From Candidatus Kuenenia stuttgartensis (GTDB lineage Bacteria; Planctomycetota; GCA-002687715; CAIWVZ01), in the NCBI GenBank assembly GCA_945860915.1, contig CAMARR010000001.1, forward strand, positions 1 through 64,000: 64,000 nt of DNA. The letters are read 5' to 3'. Each line of letters begins with the position of its first letter. Position 1 is the stretch's first letter. The position numbers and the translations under genes were made by a program. The notes under the pieces are model-generated. The model worked only from the letters and a program-made list of their open reading frames with translations, did no database searches and had not been told where the DNA came from. Shown one piece after another: positions 32,941-41,458 of this stretch.

Positions 32941-33059
32941 GAGATTTACGCGATTTTTTTCTACGAATTCGCGTTGGAACTTCATGACAGTCGATGGGTA
33001 GATTACGGTAGGATGAGAGTGGTTCTCGCCAAGCATCACGGCGGAAACTTGAAAGCACC

Positions 33060-34382
33060 ATGAAGGTCACACTTATACACTGGTCACGCGGCGATCGTGA
33101 GTTCCACCCTGGCGTGGCAGCGCTATCGGCCATTTTGAAGCGCCACGGCCATGAAGTGAAGGTCATCGTCGACGACAACACGATGACTCCTGAGTCCTAT
33201 AAGGCTCACATCGACGACTGGAAGCCCGATCTGTTCGGGTTCTCCTGTATGTCATTCCAGTGGGCACCGGTGAACGACCGGGCGCACTGGGTCAAGGCAG
33301 CGAACGGCAACGTGCCCGTGATCGTGGGTGGTTACCACCCGACGGCGCTTCCTGAGATGGTTCTCAAGCACCCATGTGTCGATTTCGTTTGTCAGGGCGA
33401 AGGCGACTTGGCGTTGGTCGAGCTGTGTGATCGCATGCAGTCCGGCGGCGACCTCAAGACTATTCAGAACATCTGGTACAAGGAGCGCGCGGCGACAGGC
33501 GATGTCTTCCATCGCAATGCCCTGCGCCCACTCATCGACGATCTCGACACGCTGCCCGACTGGGATCGCGAGGCCTTCGACATGGATCGCCTCCTGCAGG
33601 ACGTCGGCAAGCTCGCCCTCGTTTGGGGCAATGAGATCATGCCAGTGTATGCGGGCCGCGGTTGTCCCTACGCATGCACGTTCTGTGCGAACTCGTCATG
33701 GCTCATGATGTATCGAGGCAAGGGCCGTTTCACGCGCAAGCGTTCCGTGCCGAACGTCATCGATGAGTTGAAGCGGCTGAAGGATCGATATCGGGTCAAG
33801 CGATTCGAATTCTGGGATGAGATGTTCTGTCTCGGAACCGGTTGGCTTGAAGAGTTCTGCAGACTTTACGCCGAGCAGATCGGCTTGCCGTGGACCGCCT
33901 TCGTTCGTGCGGAGACTTGCACTATCTCCAACCTTCGAATGATGAAGTCGGCCAATTGCCAGATTTTGGCCATGGGCGTCGAAGCGGGCAACGAAGAGTA
34001 CCGTCGCCAGCATCTCAAGAAGCGCACCACGGACCGGATCATCATCGAGGCGTTCGATAACTGCCGCGAGGTAGGTATTGAGACCGTGGCTTCGAACATC
34101 ATCGGACTTCCGTACGAGACGCCGGATTTGGTTAGAGACACGATTGCCCTCAATCGCCGTCTCGATCCGCACGCGTTGTACTTCTTTCACTTCACGCCGC
34201 TTCCGGGAACGGAACTTTACGACGTGTGTGCCAAAGAGGGTTACCTCGCAGAGAACCAAGACTTCTGGTACGAGTCCGCAGACACGATGATTCACCAACC
34301 ATCGATGTCCGAGGACGATCTTGATCGCGTGTGGCGCGAATTCCGCGAGCTACAACGCGAAATCGAGAAAAAGTACGAGTGA
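33060..34382 (+). CDS. B12-binding-type radical SAM protein
   Basis: This 440-residue protein has an N-terminal Rossmann-like cobalamin-binding-type domain (HPGVAALSAILKRHGHEVKVI, DLFGFSCMSFQ, VPVIVGGYHPTALPEMVL). It is followed by a radical SAM TIM barrel with the 4Fe-4S cysteines C202, C206 and C209 in GRGCPYACTFCAN, then FWDEMF and ILAMGVEAGNEEYRR. The canonical DxHxxG of B12 sites is not present in the first loop, so cobalamin binding is uncertain. Relatives include methylases of phosphonate, lipid and hopanoid pathways, many uncharacterised. Among glycosyltransferases it might methylate or rearrange a sugar or lipid carrier. It is preceded by a 119-bp gap, so it probably has its own promoter. 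Confidence 0.85.
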   Translation: MKVTLIHWSRGDREFHPGVAALSAILKRHGHEVKVIVDDNTMTPESYKAHIDDWKPDLFGFSCMSFQWAPVNDRAHWVKAANGNVPVIVGGYHPTALPEMVLKHPCVDFVCQGEGDLALVELCDRMQSGGDLKTIQNIWYKERAATGDVFHRNALRPLIDDLDTLPDWDREAFDMDRLLQDVGKLALVWGNEIMPVYAGRGCPYACTFCANSSWLMMYRGKGRFTRKRSVPNVIDELKRLKDRYRVKRFEFWDEMFCLGTGWLEEFCRLYAEQIGLPWTAFVRAETCTISNLRMMKSANCQILAMGVEAGNEEYRRQHLKKRTTDRIIIEAFDNCREVGIETVASNIIGLPYETPDLVRDTIALNRRLDPHALYFFHFTPLPGTELYDVCAKEGYLAENQDFWYESADTMIHQPSMSEDDLDRVWREFRELQREIEKKYE

Positions 34383-34389
34383 CGTCGAG

Positions 34390-35331
34390 GTGACTGAACT
34401 GATTGCGGTAGCTAGGCCGACCCTTTCGGTCGCCATTCTGTCTTGGAACACCGAGGCACTCCTTGCGGAGTGCCTCGAGTCTGTTTGGGTCGCATGCGAA
34501 GGGATCTCATCCGAGACCGTGGTCGTTGACAATGCATCCTCCGATGGTTCCGTTGCGATGGTTGAATCGCGTTTCCCTTGGGTGAAGCTCGTCAAGAATC
34601 GAACGAACGACGGCTACGCCATCGGAGTGAATCATCTTCTTTCGCATTGTCGCGGGGAGTACATCCTGCTTCTTGGGTCAGACACTCGCCCAGAGCGCAA
34701 TTCACTGAAGACACTCCTAGAGTTCGCAAGATCAAAGGGGGAAGCGCTCGGAGCCGTCGCGCCACGACTCGTAAATCCGGACGGCACGATTCAGCGCGCG
34801 TGCATGAGGTGGCCCACCATGAAGACGCTTCTCTGGTGGGATACTCCTCTTGGCACGCGTTGGCCAAAGTCGAGTGAACTCGTGAGGTACCAGTACCTCG
34901 ATTGGGACCACCACGGGACGCGCGAAGTGGATCAACCTCCCGGCACGTGCTTACTCGTTCCAGCGGTCGTCGTCGCGCGCATCGGATCGATGGACCCGTC
35001 GCTATGGCTGTTCTTCAATGATGTGGACTGGTGTCTGCGAATGAAGCAGGCCGGATTTTCCCGTTGGTACTGCGAGGAGGCCGAAGTTCTGCACCATCAG
35101 GGGGCATCGACCAAGAAGTATGCCGACTTCGGCCCCGAATGGCATCGCAATCGGATTGCGTACTATCGTAAGCACTTCGGAAGAACTGGTAAGTTTCTCG
35201 CGAAGCTCGTGCTGCTTTTCGTCGCAATTCGTCAAGTATTCAGGGTTAGACGAGATATTGGCTCATGGAAGGCCACGCGACCTCACGTGCGTCAGATTAC
35301 AAAGACCGCCGTCCAGATCCTTCGACGCTAG
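34390..35331 (+). CDS. GT2 glycosyltransferase (rhamnosyltransferase-like)
   Basis: I chose GTG 34390 (TELIAVARPTLSVAILSWN), 7 nt after the radical SAM gene; the track start at TTG 34321 lies deep inside that gene. The 313-residue protein has VVVDNASSDGS, NDGYAIGVNHLL, LLLGSDTRPE (metal site), QPPGTCLLVPAVVV and FFNDVDWCLRMKQAGF (catalytic block), then YYRKHFG and a C-terminal amphipathic/hydrophobic helix (LAKLVLLFVAIRQVF) that may bind the membrane. The fold is that of WbbL-like rhamnosyltransferases. An 11-bp perfect hairpin lies 62 nt into the coding region (listed separately). Confidence 0.87.
   Translation: MTELIAVARPTLSVAILSWNTEALLAECLESVWVACEGISSETVVVDNASSDGSVAMVESRFPWVKLVKNRTNDGYAIGVNHLLSHCRGEYILLLGSDTRPERNSLKTLLEFARSKGEALGAVAPRLVNPDGTIQRACMRWPTMKTLLWWDTPLGTRWPKSSELVRYQYLDWDHHGTREVDQPPGTCLLVPAVVVARIGSMDPSLWLFFNDVDWCLRMKQAGFSRWYCEEAEVLHHQGASTKKYADFGPEWHRNRIAYYRKHFGRTGKFLAKLVLLFVAIRQVFRVRRDIGSWKATRPHVRQITKTAVQILRR
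34452..34477 (+). repeat. 11-bp perfect hairpin inside the 5' end of a GT2 gene
   Basis: CGAGGCACTCC and GGAGTGCCTCG are separated by the tetraloop TTGC. It encodes part of the first helix of the glycosyltransferase (TEALLAECLES). In mRNA it would form a stable GC-rich stem about 60 nt after the start codon, in a position where it could slow ribosomes or transcription. It could also be a coding coincidence. Confidence 0.6.
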
Positions 35332-36515
35332 TTGCGCCGTGGCTGCGGTGAGACCAAAGGGAAGCCCATCACAGTGTCGCCAATCGGATCGCAATCGGGG
35401 ATGGGAAGCATCCTAGAGTCTGTGATGACCGCGCGCCTTGTTCCGCGACGCCGCAAAGATTCGGCGAGCTTCCCCCGAGTCTCCGGTGCGATGGTCAGGC
35501 AGTGCTGACGCGTGACATGACCGGCCCGTGCATAGATGCGCCAAGCATCATTGCCTTCGCCGATGACCAACGCGTCTCCCGGAAGCATAGCGGTGACGAT
35601 TTGATCAAGCTTCGTGCGCGGGTCGTCTGGGGTCGGAACGATGGACGGAACAACGAGGCAGGAGATTGCGATCGAAAGTGTGAAACAGCACTTCTGGACA
35701 AGCGTCAGCGATGTGATCCACCGATTTGCCAAGATCACGAGAAACGGAATGATGATCGCTAGTCGACCGTCACCCAAAACTGCTTGACCGCCCAGCGTAA
35801 TGCCGCCTGGAACTTGGAAATCAAACCCGGGCTGCCCTGCGGGTAATCGGTCTGGATCGATGAAAGCCATGAGCGCGACGGTTACCGAGAAAAGGCCGGC
35901 GGTTAGCTGGCGAGTGCGAATCGCGAGTGTGGGAATGAGAAGTGCTGCGCAGACCGCAGCCACGCATGCGGCCATCGGATCGATCCAGGCGAGAAGCCCC
36001 GCAAACGCGAGACCTACTGCGCTCACCGCGACCCCTCCTTGGCGTTCCGCGAGCGGCCATGCAAGCAGACTTCCAATCGACAGGAAAATTGATTCCTCTG
36101 CGAACGGAACTCCGACGCCCGAAAAGGCGCCCGGCAGGAACATAAGCCCCATGGAAACGGCGGCTGACGTGGTCCCTCGACTGAGGGACCCGTGGGCGAG
36201 AGCGGCCGCGCCGAGCACGAGAGCGAGGGCAATCGAGAGCCGGAGCGAGCGTTCAGTCACCCCGAAGGCAGTGATGGCGGCAGAGGCAAACTTGGCAAAC
36301 GGGGAGGGTGCAATGGTCCACGGCGCAGGTTCGAGTAACCCGAGCCGCTCCATTCCGCCAGTTACCAGCCGGGTTTCGCTCGGAACAAATGGCCGTCCGA
36401 GGTGCCCAAACATGGCTCCAACCAGTAAAATGGCAGCGATGAGACACCAAAAGGTGCACGCCGACGCCGACTTGACGTCGTTTGGTTCCTGTTTCCCCGT
36501 TGCCTCGGCGGTCAT
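35328..36515 (-). CDS. Multi-pass membrane protein, GT-C-like but unassigned
   Basis: This 395-residue protein has about nine hydrophobic segments between residues 20 and 300 and a soluble C-terminal part (IVTAMLPGDALVIGEGNDAWR, RRGTRRAVITDSRMLP). The layout resembles shortened PMT_2/ArnT-like membrane proteins: helix, short exported loop (RPFVPSETRLVTGGMERLGLLEP), then many helices. The DE/HPP motifs are not obvious. It is the only minus-strand gene between 21.8 and 59 kb, converging by 4 nt with the GT2 before it. Its start lies only 21 nt from the divergent start of the next gene. No function can be assigned. Confidence 0.6.
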   Translation of the reverse strand: MTAEATGKQEPNDVKSASACTFWCLIAAILLVGAMFGHLGRPFVPSETRLVTGGMERLGLLEPAPWTIAPSPFAKFASAAITAFGVTERSLRLSIALALVLGAAALAHGSLSRGTTSAAVSMGLMFLPGAFSGVGVPFAEESIFLSIGSLLAWPLAERQGGVAVSAVGLAFAGLLAWIDPMAACVAAVCAALLIPTLAIRTRQLTAGLFSVTVALMAFIDPDRLPAGQPGFDFQVPGGITLGGQAVLGDGRLAIIIPFLVILANRWITSLTLVQKCCFTLSIAISCLVVPSIVPTPDDPRTKLDQIVTAMLPGDALVIGEGNDAWRIYARAGHVTRQHCLTIAPETRGKLAESLRRRGTRRAVITDSRMLPIPDCDPIGDTVMGFPLVSPQPRRN

Positions 36516-36536
36516 GGTGGTCGATCATACAGGGAC

Positions 36537-37754
36537 ATGCCCGACTCAACTGCGACTTCTCGAGTAACGCTCATTGCGCAGCGCGACGGTGGGGAAGTTT
36601 CTGCCGAGCTGGCATTCGCGGCCGGCGCGCTTCGTTTGATGGGGCGTGACGTTTCCCCGCTGCTCGTGGACTTCTCGTCGACGGAATCGGCGGTTGCCGA
36701 AGCAGTGGCGTCGGGCCAGGGTGATGTTCTTATCGTGTCGACGCTCGAGGGACGCGAGATGGATCTCCTCCTCGCATCGCGTGCGAGGGCTGCCACCCGC
36801 GGCAAGGTCGTTTTGGCCGGTGATGCGTTGAGTCGCTGTCCGCTGTTTCCTGGCGCATTGGACTCAGGGGTGGCCCAAGCCTCCGCGATTACGACAACAG
36901 CCCTTGCTCCCTTCTTTTCCTCTACTTCGGCGCATCGCAGCGGACCCGAGCGCATAGGTGCCGACTTCACTGCTCTCGGGGGCGCATCTCTGCTTCGTCG
37001 CACGCTCGGGGGGTCGTTCTTTGGCGAGGTCGGAGAGATTCCCATTCTCGCAACTCGACCAGCGCGGGATCGAGTCTCACCTGTCGCCGAGCTAGCACGA
37101 TTCGAAGCACCCTTGAATGTGGAGACCGTGCTTCTACCGGCGCCGGCGCTTTCGACTTTGCGTGACCTCGCAGATGACGGACGTTCTGTCGCATTCTGGG
37201 ATCGTGACCTTCCCGACGCGCTGTGGCCCTTGGTTGAGGCTTGCGGTGCGCGCGAACTTGGAATCTCGGTCAGGCTTGCTCCAGATCGTGCACTTCCTGA
37301 GCGACTTAGTGTTCTGCGCTCCTACGGTGTGACTCGCATCGTGATGGACTGCGACGCCCATTCGGAGCAACGACTTCCCGGATCGATCGGATCGGCCGAG
37401 GACATCGCACGTGCAGCTTCATGCGTTCATGGGCTGAATATGGAAGTTGGCGTGTTCCTCGTCGCAGGACTCCCAGGCGAAACCACACGCATCATGCAGG
37501 CCCGCATCGATTTTCTCCGGGCGGCGCGAATCGACCGTGTGCGTGTGGTCCCGTTTGAACCAACGGGCGGCACGCCGGCATGGCATGCCTGCATTGCGCT
37601 CGGTGTATGGCCACCCATTGGCGAGCTTTGGAACCGTGAGGTTTATCGGCCTATTCGGCAGCCCGAGGCGGCTCGCGACATGTGGACCGAAATCGAATCC
37701 ACAGCGCTCCACTACCTAGCTGAAGTCGACGTGGTGTATCGAGGGAAACGATGA
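36537..37754 (+). CDS. Radical-SAM-like protein lacking the cluster cysteines
   Basis: In this 405-residue protein the N-terminal 130 residues follow a B12-binding-like pattern (VTLIAQRDGGEVSAELAFAAGALRLMGRDVSPLLVD, DVLIVSTLEG). The C-terminal half matches the radical SAM barrel: LSVLRSYGVTRIVMDCDAHSEQRL, NMEVGVFLVAGLPGETTRIM and VRVVPFEPTGGTPAW. These align with IIGLPYETPDLVRD and FHFTPLPGTELY of the B12-type protein at 33060. No CxxxCxxC exists anywhere (cysteines are isolated), so no 4Fe-4S/SAM chemistry is expected. AGGGA precedes the ATG, and the stop overlaps a PIG-L gene. It may be a pseudoenzyme partner or a binding protein. Confidence 0.7.
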   Translation: MPDSTATSRVTLIAQRDGGEVSAELAFAAGALRLMGRDVSPLLVDFSSTESAVAEAVASGQGDVLIVSTLEGREMDLLLASRARAATRGKVVLAGDALSRCPLFPGALDSGVAQASAITTTALAPFFSSTSAHRSGPERIGADFTALGGASLLRRTLGGSFFGEVGEIPILATRPARDRVSPVAELARFEAPLNVETVLLPAPALSTLRDLADDGRSVAFWDRDLPDALWPLVEACGARELGISVRLAPDRALPERLSVLRSYGVTRIVMDCDAHSEQRLPGSIGSAEDIARAASCVHGLNMEVGVFLVAGLPGETTRIMQARIDFLRAARIDRVRVVPFEPTGGTPAWHACIALGVWPPIGELWNREVYRPIRQPEAARDMWTEIESTALHYLAEVDVVYRGKR

Positions 37755-38506
37755 CATTCCGTCCGCCTGTTGATCCCGTGCGAGTTCGCAACGTGCCTCA
37801 CGGTCGAGTGCTGGTGATCGCACCACACCCGGATGATGAGACGCTCGGACCGGGGGGTACTCTCTCACTTCATATTGCACAGGGTGACCCAGTCACCGTG
37901 CTGTTCGTGGCGTCGGGAGTCGGTGGCGATCCCGATGGATGGTTCGGTCGAGAACAGCTTCCCGCGATCCGTGAGTCTGAGGCTCGCGAGGCGGCTCGGA
38001 GGCTCGGCATCGACAAATTGGTCTTCCTCGGGTACCCAGACAACCTCGGCGAGGGGGATTGGCGTCATGTATTTGGCGATCTCCCCGAGGACCGTGACGA
38101 ACAACGTAGAGCGCTTGTGAATGGTATTTCGACTCTAGTCGAAACTTGGATTTCCGAGCATCGTCCGGACATTGTCTATTACCCTTGGGAAGGGGAGCTT
38201 AATCCAGATCACTGGATGGTAGGGCAGGGGATTCGCAACCTTTTGCTGACCCATCCTGAGCGCAGGATCGGGATCGCGTGGCTTGGATACGAGATTTGGG
38301 CAGCCTGCGCGCCAGATACGATCGTTGATGTTTCGTGCACCATGTCTCGAAAGCTAGACGCAACCAACGCCTACGCGAGCCAACTCGTTTATCGTGATTA
38401 TGCGCCGCATATTACGGGCCTGGCTCGATACAGAGCATTGTTTCTTGAAGCTGGATCGACGTATGGAGAGGCGTTTACCGGGCACTATTTGAGGCTCACG
38501 CCATGA
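37751..38506 (+). CDS. PIG-L/LmbE-family N-deacetylase, copy 1
   Basis: This 251-residue protein has the zinc motif APHPDDE (H26, D29) and the later NPDH (N151-H154). In MshB-type deacetylases the second motif is HPDH, where the last His binds zinc and the first helps stabilise the intermediate; here the first is Asn. GAGGGA ribosome-binding site and ATGA overlap on both sides show coupling to the radical-SAM-like gene and the GT4 gene. Family members remove N-acetyl or other N-acyl groups from sugars such as GlcNAc-PI, GlcNAc-Ins or bacillithiol precursors. It is probably involved in making a free amine on the surface glycan. Confidence 0.88.
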   Translation: MTFRPPVDPVRVRNVPHGRVLVIAPHPDDETLGPGGTLSLHIAQGDPVTVLFVASGVGGDPDGWFGREQLPAIRESEAREAARRLGIDKLVFLGYPDNLGEGDWRHVFGDLPEDRDEQRRALVNGISTLVETWISEHRPDIVYYPWEGELNPDHWMVGQGIRNLLLTHPERRIGIAWLGYEIWAACAPDTIVDVSCTMSRKLDATNAYASQLVYRDYAPHITGLARYRALFLEAGSTYGEAFTGHYLRLTP

Positions 38507-39810
38507 AAGTGCTTCAGCTCGTACACAATTATCCACCGGAATTTCGGGGTGGCGTTGAACGTGCTGTTGAAAACATGGTCGAAGCCTTGGCCGTGTTGGG
38601 CGTCGAATCAACGGTACTCGCCGGCTCCGAGCTTTCTGAGAACGTCGCGTCTGTTCGAAGCGAAGTGTACAATCGTATACGCGTGCATCGGGTTGTCGGA
38701 GGTCGGCTCCTCCGCCAACCAGCAGATCCGTTCCGCGCCGATCTTGCCTCGCTTATTGACGGGGTATTTAGACAAGAACGACCTGACGTCATTCACGTTC
38801 ATCACTGGTGGAATCTTGGGAACGATCTGGTGCGACGCGCTGCCCTTCATGGGATACCGGCTGTGGTAACGCTCCACGATCATTTTTCATCGTGCGCGCG
38901 TTTCTTTCGGCTGCCGGCCGGGATCCCCTGTGGGAAGCCGCAGGACGTTTCAACCTGTGGGCCGTGTCTTGCTCCGGACAATCCGCTGGACGACATTGAA
39001 TTGACTGCACGAATCGGAAGACGCCATTCAGATTTTTGTGCTGAATTGGCGGCGGCCTTTTCAGTGATGGCGCCCTCTCTCTCACACGCGGCGCGCTGCG
39101 AATCGGCATTTCCGGGATTGCATGTAAAGGTTGTGCCATTGGGAAGCCAACCCATCGCGGCAGCCCAAGTGCATCGTTTCGATGGAACCCTGCGAATCCT
39201 GCATGCTGGAAACCTCTGTCGCATCAAGGGCGTAGAGGTCCTCTGCGAAGCGGTGCGTAAAGCCGTAGCCACTGGCGCCAAGCTGAAGCTGACTCTCGCT
39301 GGGCCGTGCGTCGAGTCCGGCATGAACCTTGATGGTGCAGAGTTGGTCGGATCCTACGATCATCAGGCCCTTCGGGAACTTGGCTCGAATCACGATGTCA
39401 TCGCGATTCCCTCTTTGGCTCTCGAGTCGTACTCATTTGCCCTCGACGAAGCACTTCAACTAGGGCTACCGGTCATGGTCTCCGATCGCGGAGCACTTCC
39501 CGATCGACTTGGTGGTCGCGGTCAAGTCGTCGCCGCGGGAGATGTTGCTGCATGGGCAAATGCGTTGACGTCGTGGTCAACGCATGTAGAGCAACTAGAG
39601 CGATTCCGTCTGGCGTCATTCCCGAGCCTCTCGGCACCCTCTGATCACGCATCCATCATGTCGGCTATCTACGAACAGGCTCGTGGCTTCGCTCCTCCGC
39701 GAGTGAGCCTCGAAGAGGGAGCGCTCAGTCGCTTGAAGCACCTCGAGGGGCGACTGGCTGATATCCTCGCCGCTACGGCACGAACGCATACACAGAATAA
39801 GTCACCATGA
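38503..39810 (+). CDS. GT4 glycosyltransferase
   Basis: This 435-residue, two-domain GT-B enzyme starts MKVLQLVHNYPPEFRGGVE (donor-side glycine loop GG). VIHVHHWWNLG and VTLHDHFSSC (catalytic-site His-Asp) follow, then a C-x11-C-x8-C-x2-C group, the second domain ILHAGNLCRIKGVEVL (GxxxxxKG nucleotide loop), and ESYSFALDEALQLGLPV (the E-x7-E sugar-nucleotide site). The ES(Y/W)SFALDEA signature groups it with the N-terminal domain of the 1406-residue protein at 47215. The last 50 residues form a helix with LSRLKHLEGRLADIL, possibly a coiled-coil contact. It is coupled by ATGA to genes on both sides. Confidence 0.9.
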   Translation: MKVLQLVHNYPPEFRGGVERAVENMVEALAVLGVESTVLAGSELSENVASVRSEVYNRIRVHRVVGGRLLRQPADPFRADLASLIDGVFRQERPDVIHVHHWWNLGNDLVRRAALHGIPAVVTLHDHFSSCARFFRLPAGIPCGKPQDVSTCGPCLAPDNPLDDIELTARIGRRHSDFCAELAAAFSVMAPSLSHAARCESAFPGLHVKVVPLGSQPIAAAQVHRFDGTLRILHAGNLCRIKGVEVLCEAVRKAVATGAKLKLTLAGPCVESGMNLDGAELVGSYDHQALRELGSNHDVIAIPSLALESYSFALDEALQLGLPVMVSDRGALPDRLGGRGQVVAAGDVAAWANALTSWSTHVEQLERFRLASFPSLSAPSDHASIMSAIYEQARGFAPPRVSLEEGALSRLKHLEGRLADILAATARTHTQNKSP

Positions 39811-40637
39811 CAGAACTCGTTTCAGTCGTCACGCGCACCAAGGATCGCCATCAGTTTCTACGCGAGGCGATCGCGAGTGTTGCGGCGCAGACTCATCGTC
39901 CTATTCAGCACGTCATCGTCAACGATGGTGGTGATGACGTTTCTTCAATCGTCGATCCTTTTCGCCAGCAAATGGAGATAACAGTCATCGACACGGGTGG
40001 GGTGGGTCGATGCAAGGCTGGCAATTTGGGACTGGCGGCAGCGCGAGGAACCTACATTCAGTGGCTTGATGATGACGACCTGCTCTACCCGACACACATC
40101 GCATCACTCTTGCAAGAGGCGGTGTCGACGCGCGAGAAAATCGTCTACTCCGATGCCCATCTCATCCATCAATCACGAACCTCGGATGGTGGATACCGGG
40201 AAGTTTCGCGCGTGCCGGCCCCAGTATTCGAGGGCACGAAGATCGCCCTGTGGCGTCGCGGGGACCTTCATCTCGTGATGGTGTTGCACCACAGAGAGTG
40301 CACCGATCGCTTGGGCGGATTTGACGAGTCGTTGCCTGTCCTCGAGGACATGGAGATGTTTGGTCGTTTCGCGCAGGACTATCGATTTCACCGGCTTCCT
40401 GGCATTACGGCAGGATTCAGAGTTCGGGATGACGAAACGAACGCCGTCACGGCACTGCGATCTGAGTTTGCCGAAACACGGGCAACTCTTTATCGACGCT
40501 ATGCTCATATCGTCATGCCTGAGTTGTTGTCAATGGTTGAATTCGGTGCAATCGAGTTAGCAGGCTTGAAGTCTCGCGTGGAGTCACTTGAGGCGGCGCT
40601 TCGTGAATTTCGCGAGGGATCCAAGTGGACTTCCTAA
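39807..40637 (+). CDS. GT2 glycosyltransferase
   Basis: This 276-residue GT2-A enzyme has SVVTRTKDRHQFLREAIASV, HVIVNDGGDDVSS, RCKAGNLGLAAARGTYIQWLDDDDLLYPTH (the DDDD metal-binding site) and a later block FDESLPVLEDMEMFGRF (catalytic ED). A C-terminal helix MVEFGAIELAGLKSRVESLEAALREF is predicted coiled coil. It overlaps the GT4 gene by 4 nt and the second PIG-L gene by 13 nt. It presumably adds one sugar to the lipid-linked glycan in the cytoplasm; donor not predictable. Confidence 0.88.
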   Translation: MTELVSVVTRTKDRHQFLREAIASVAAQTHRPIQHVIVNDGGDDVSSIVDPFRQQMEITVIDTGGVGRCKAGNLGLAAARGTYIQWLDDDDLLYPTHIASLLQEAVSTREKIVYSDAHLIHQSRTSDGGYREVSRVPAPVFEGTKIALWRRGDLHLVMVLHHRECTDRLGGFDESLPVLEDMEMFGRFAQDYRFHRLPGITAGFRVRDDETNAVTALRSEFAETRATLYRRYAHIVMPELLSMVEFGAIELAGLKSRVESLEAALREFREGSKWTS

Positions 40638-41371
40638 GACGCTATGAGCCGCTCTATGGCGCAGACCATTTTGTCCGAGGAACACTCGTCGTCATCGCGC
40701 CGCATCCGGATGATGAGACGATCGGAGTCGGCGGCCTCATTGCGGCGCATCGCTCAAGAGGAGTACCGGTACACGTCATCGTGATGACGGACGGTAGTTC
40801 GGGGATTCCAGGCGAAAAAGCGACGGCAGACTATTGCGCGCTTCGCGAAGCGGAAACTCGTGCGGCGTCGAAGGCACTAGGTGGATTCGAACTTCGATTC
40901 CTCGGTTTCGAGGATGGTGCACTTGCGTCGTCGTTGGGCGTTGTGGACTCGCTGAGCAAGGCGCTTGTTGATATCAACCCAAAGACACTGGTGTTCCCGT
41001 CACCACTTGAGGTACACCCGGACCATCGAGCGGCCTCGTTAGCGGCGCTTCGTGCGTCAGCCGTGCTCGGTGGATCGGCGCGGCTTCTCGCATATGAGAT
41101 CGGCGCGATGATGCCGGCCAATGTGTTGCTCGACATCACTCCTTGGCAATCACAAAAACACGAAGCCATTCGCGCCTATGCCTCTCAGCTCGCGCACATG
41201 GACATTTGCGGCAAAGTGGCTGGGCTTAATCGTGCGCGGACGGTGAATGTTTCAGATCCTCAAGTGTTGGCTGCAGAAGCGTTCGCGGACATCGCTCCGA
41301 AGGACGTGGTTAACTACCTAACTTTCATGGATCAACTGGCACGGCTTCTTGATGGATCACTACCTACATAG
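40625..41371 (+). CDS. PIG-L/LmbE-family N-deacetylase, copy 2
   Basis: This 248-residue protein starts at GTG 40625, inside the end of the GT2 gene. It has the full motif set: APHPDDE (H27, D30) and HPDH (H131, H134), plus GFEDGALASSLG and LAYEIGAMMPAN. Unlike copy 1 both histidines are kept, so this copy is more likely an ordinary zinc N-deacetylase. Both copies share the C-terminal KLDATNAYASQL / KHEAIRAYASQLAH block, which marks a glycan-cluster subgroup. It is the last gene before an 87-bp gap. Confidence 0.9.
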   Translation: MDFLRRYEPLYGADHFVRGTLVVIAPHPDDETIGVGGLIAAHRSRGVPVHVIVMTDGSSGIPGEKATADYCALREAETRAASKALGGFELRFLGFEDGALASSLGVVDSLSKALVDINPKTLVFPSPLEVHPDHRAASLAALRASAVLGGSARLLAYEIGAMMPANVLLDITPWQSQKHEAIRAYASQLAHMDICGKVAGLNRARTVNVSDPQVLAAEAFADIAPKDVVNYLTFMDQLARLLDGSLPT

Positions 41372-41458
41372 CGGTGGCTCCTCGTCCCGCGACGTGGTAG
41401 ATTTTATAGCCTTGTGCGGTGTTTCTGCCGCAACGCGTTGAAGGACGATTAGGTCAGT

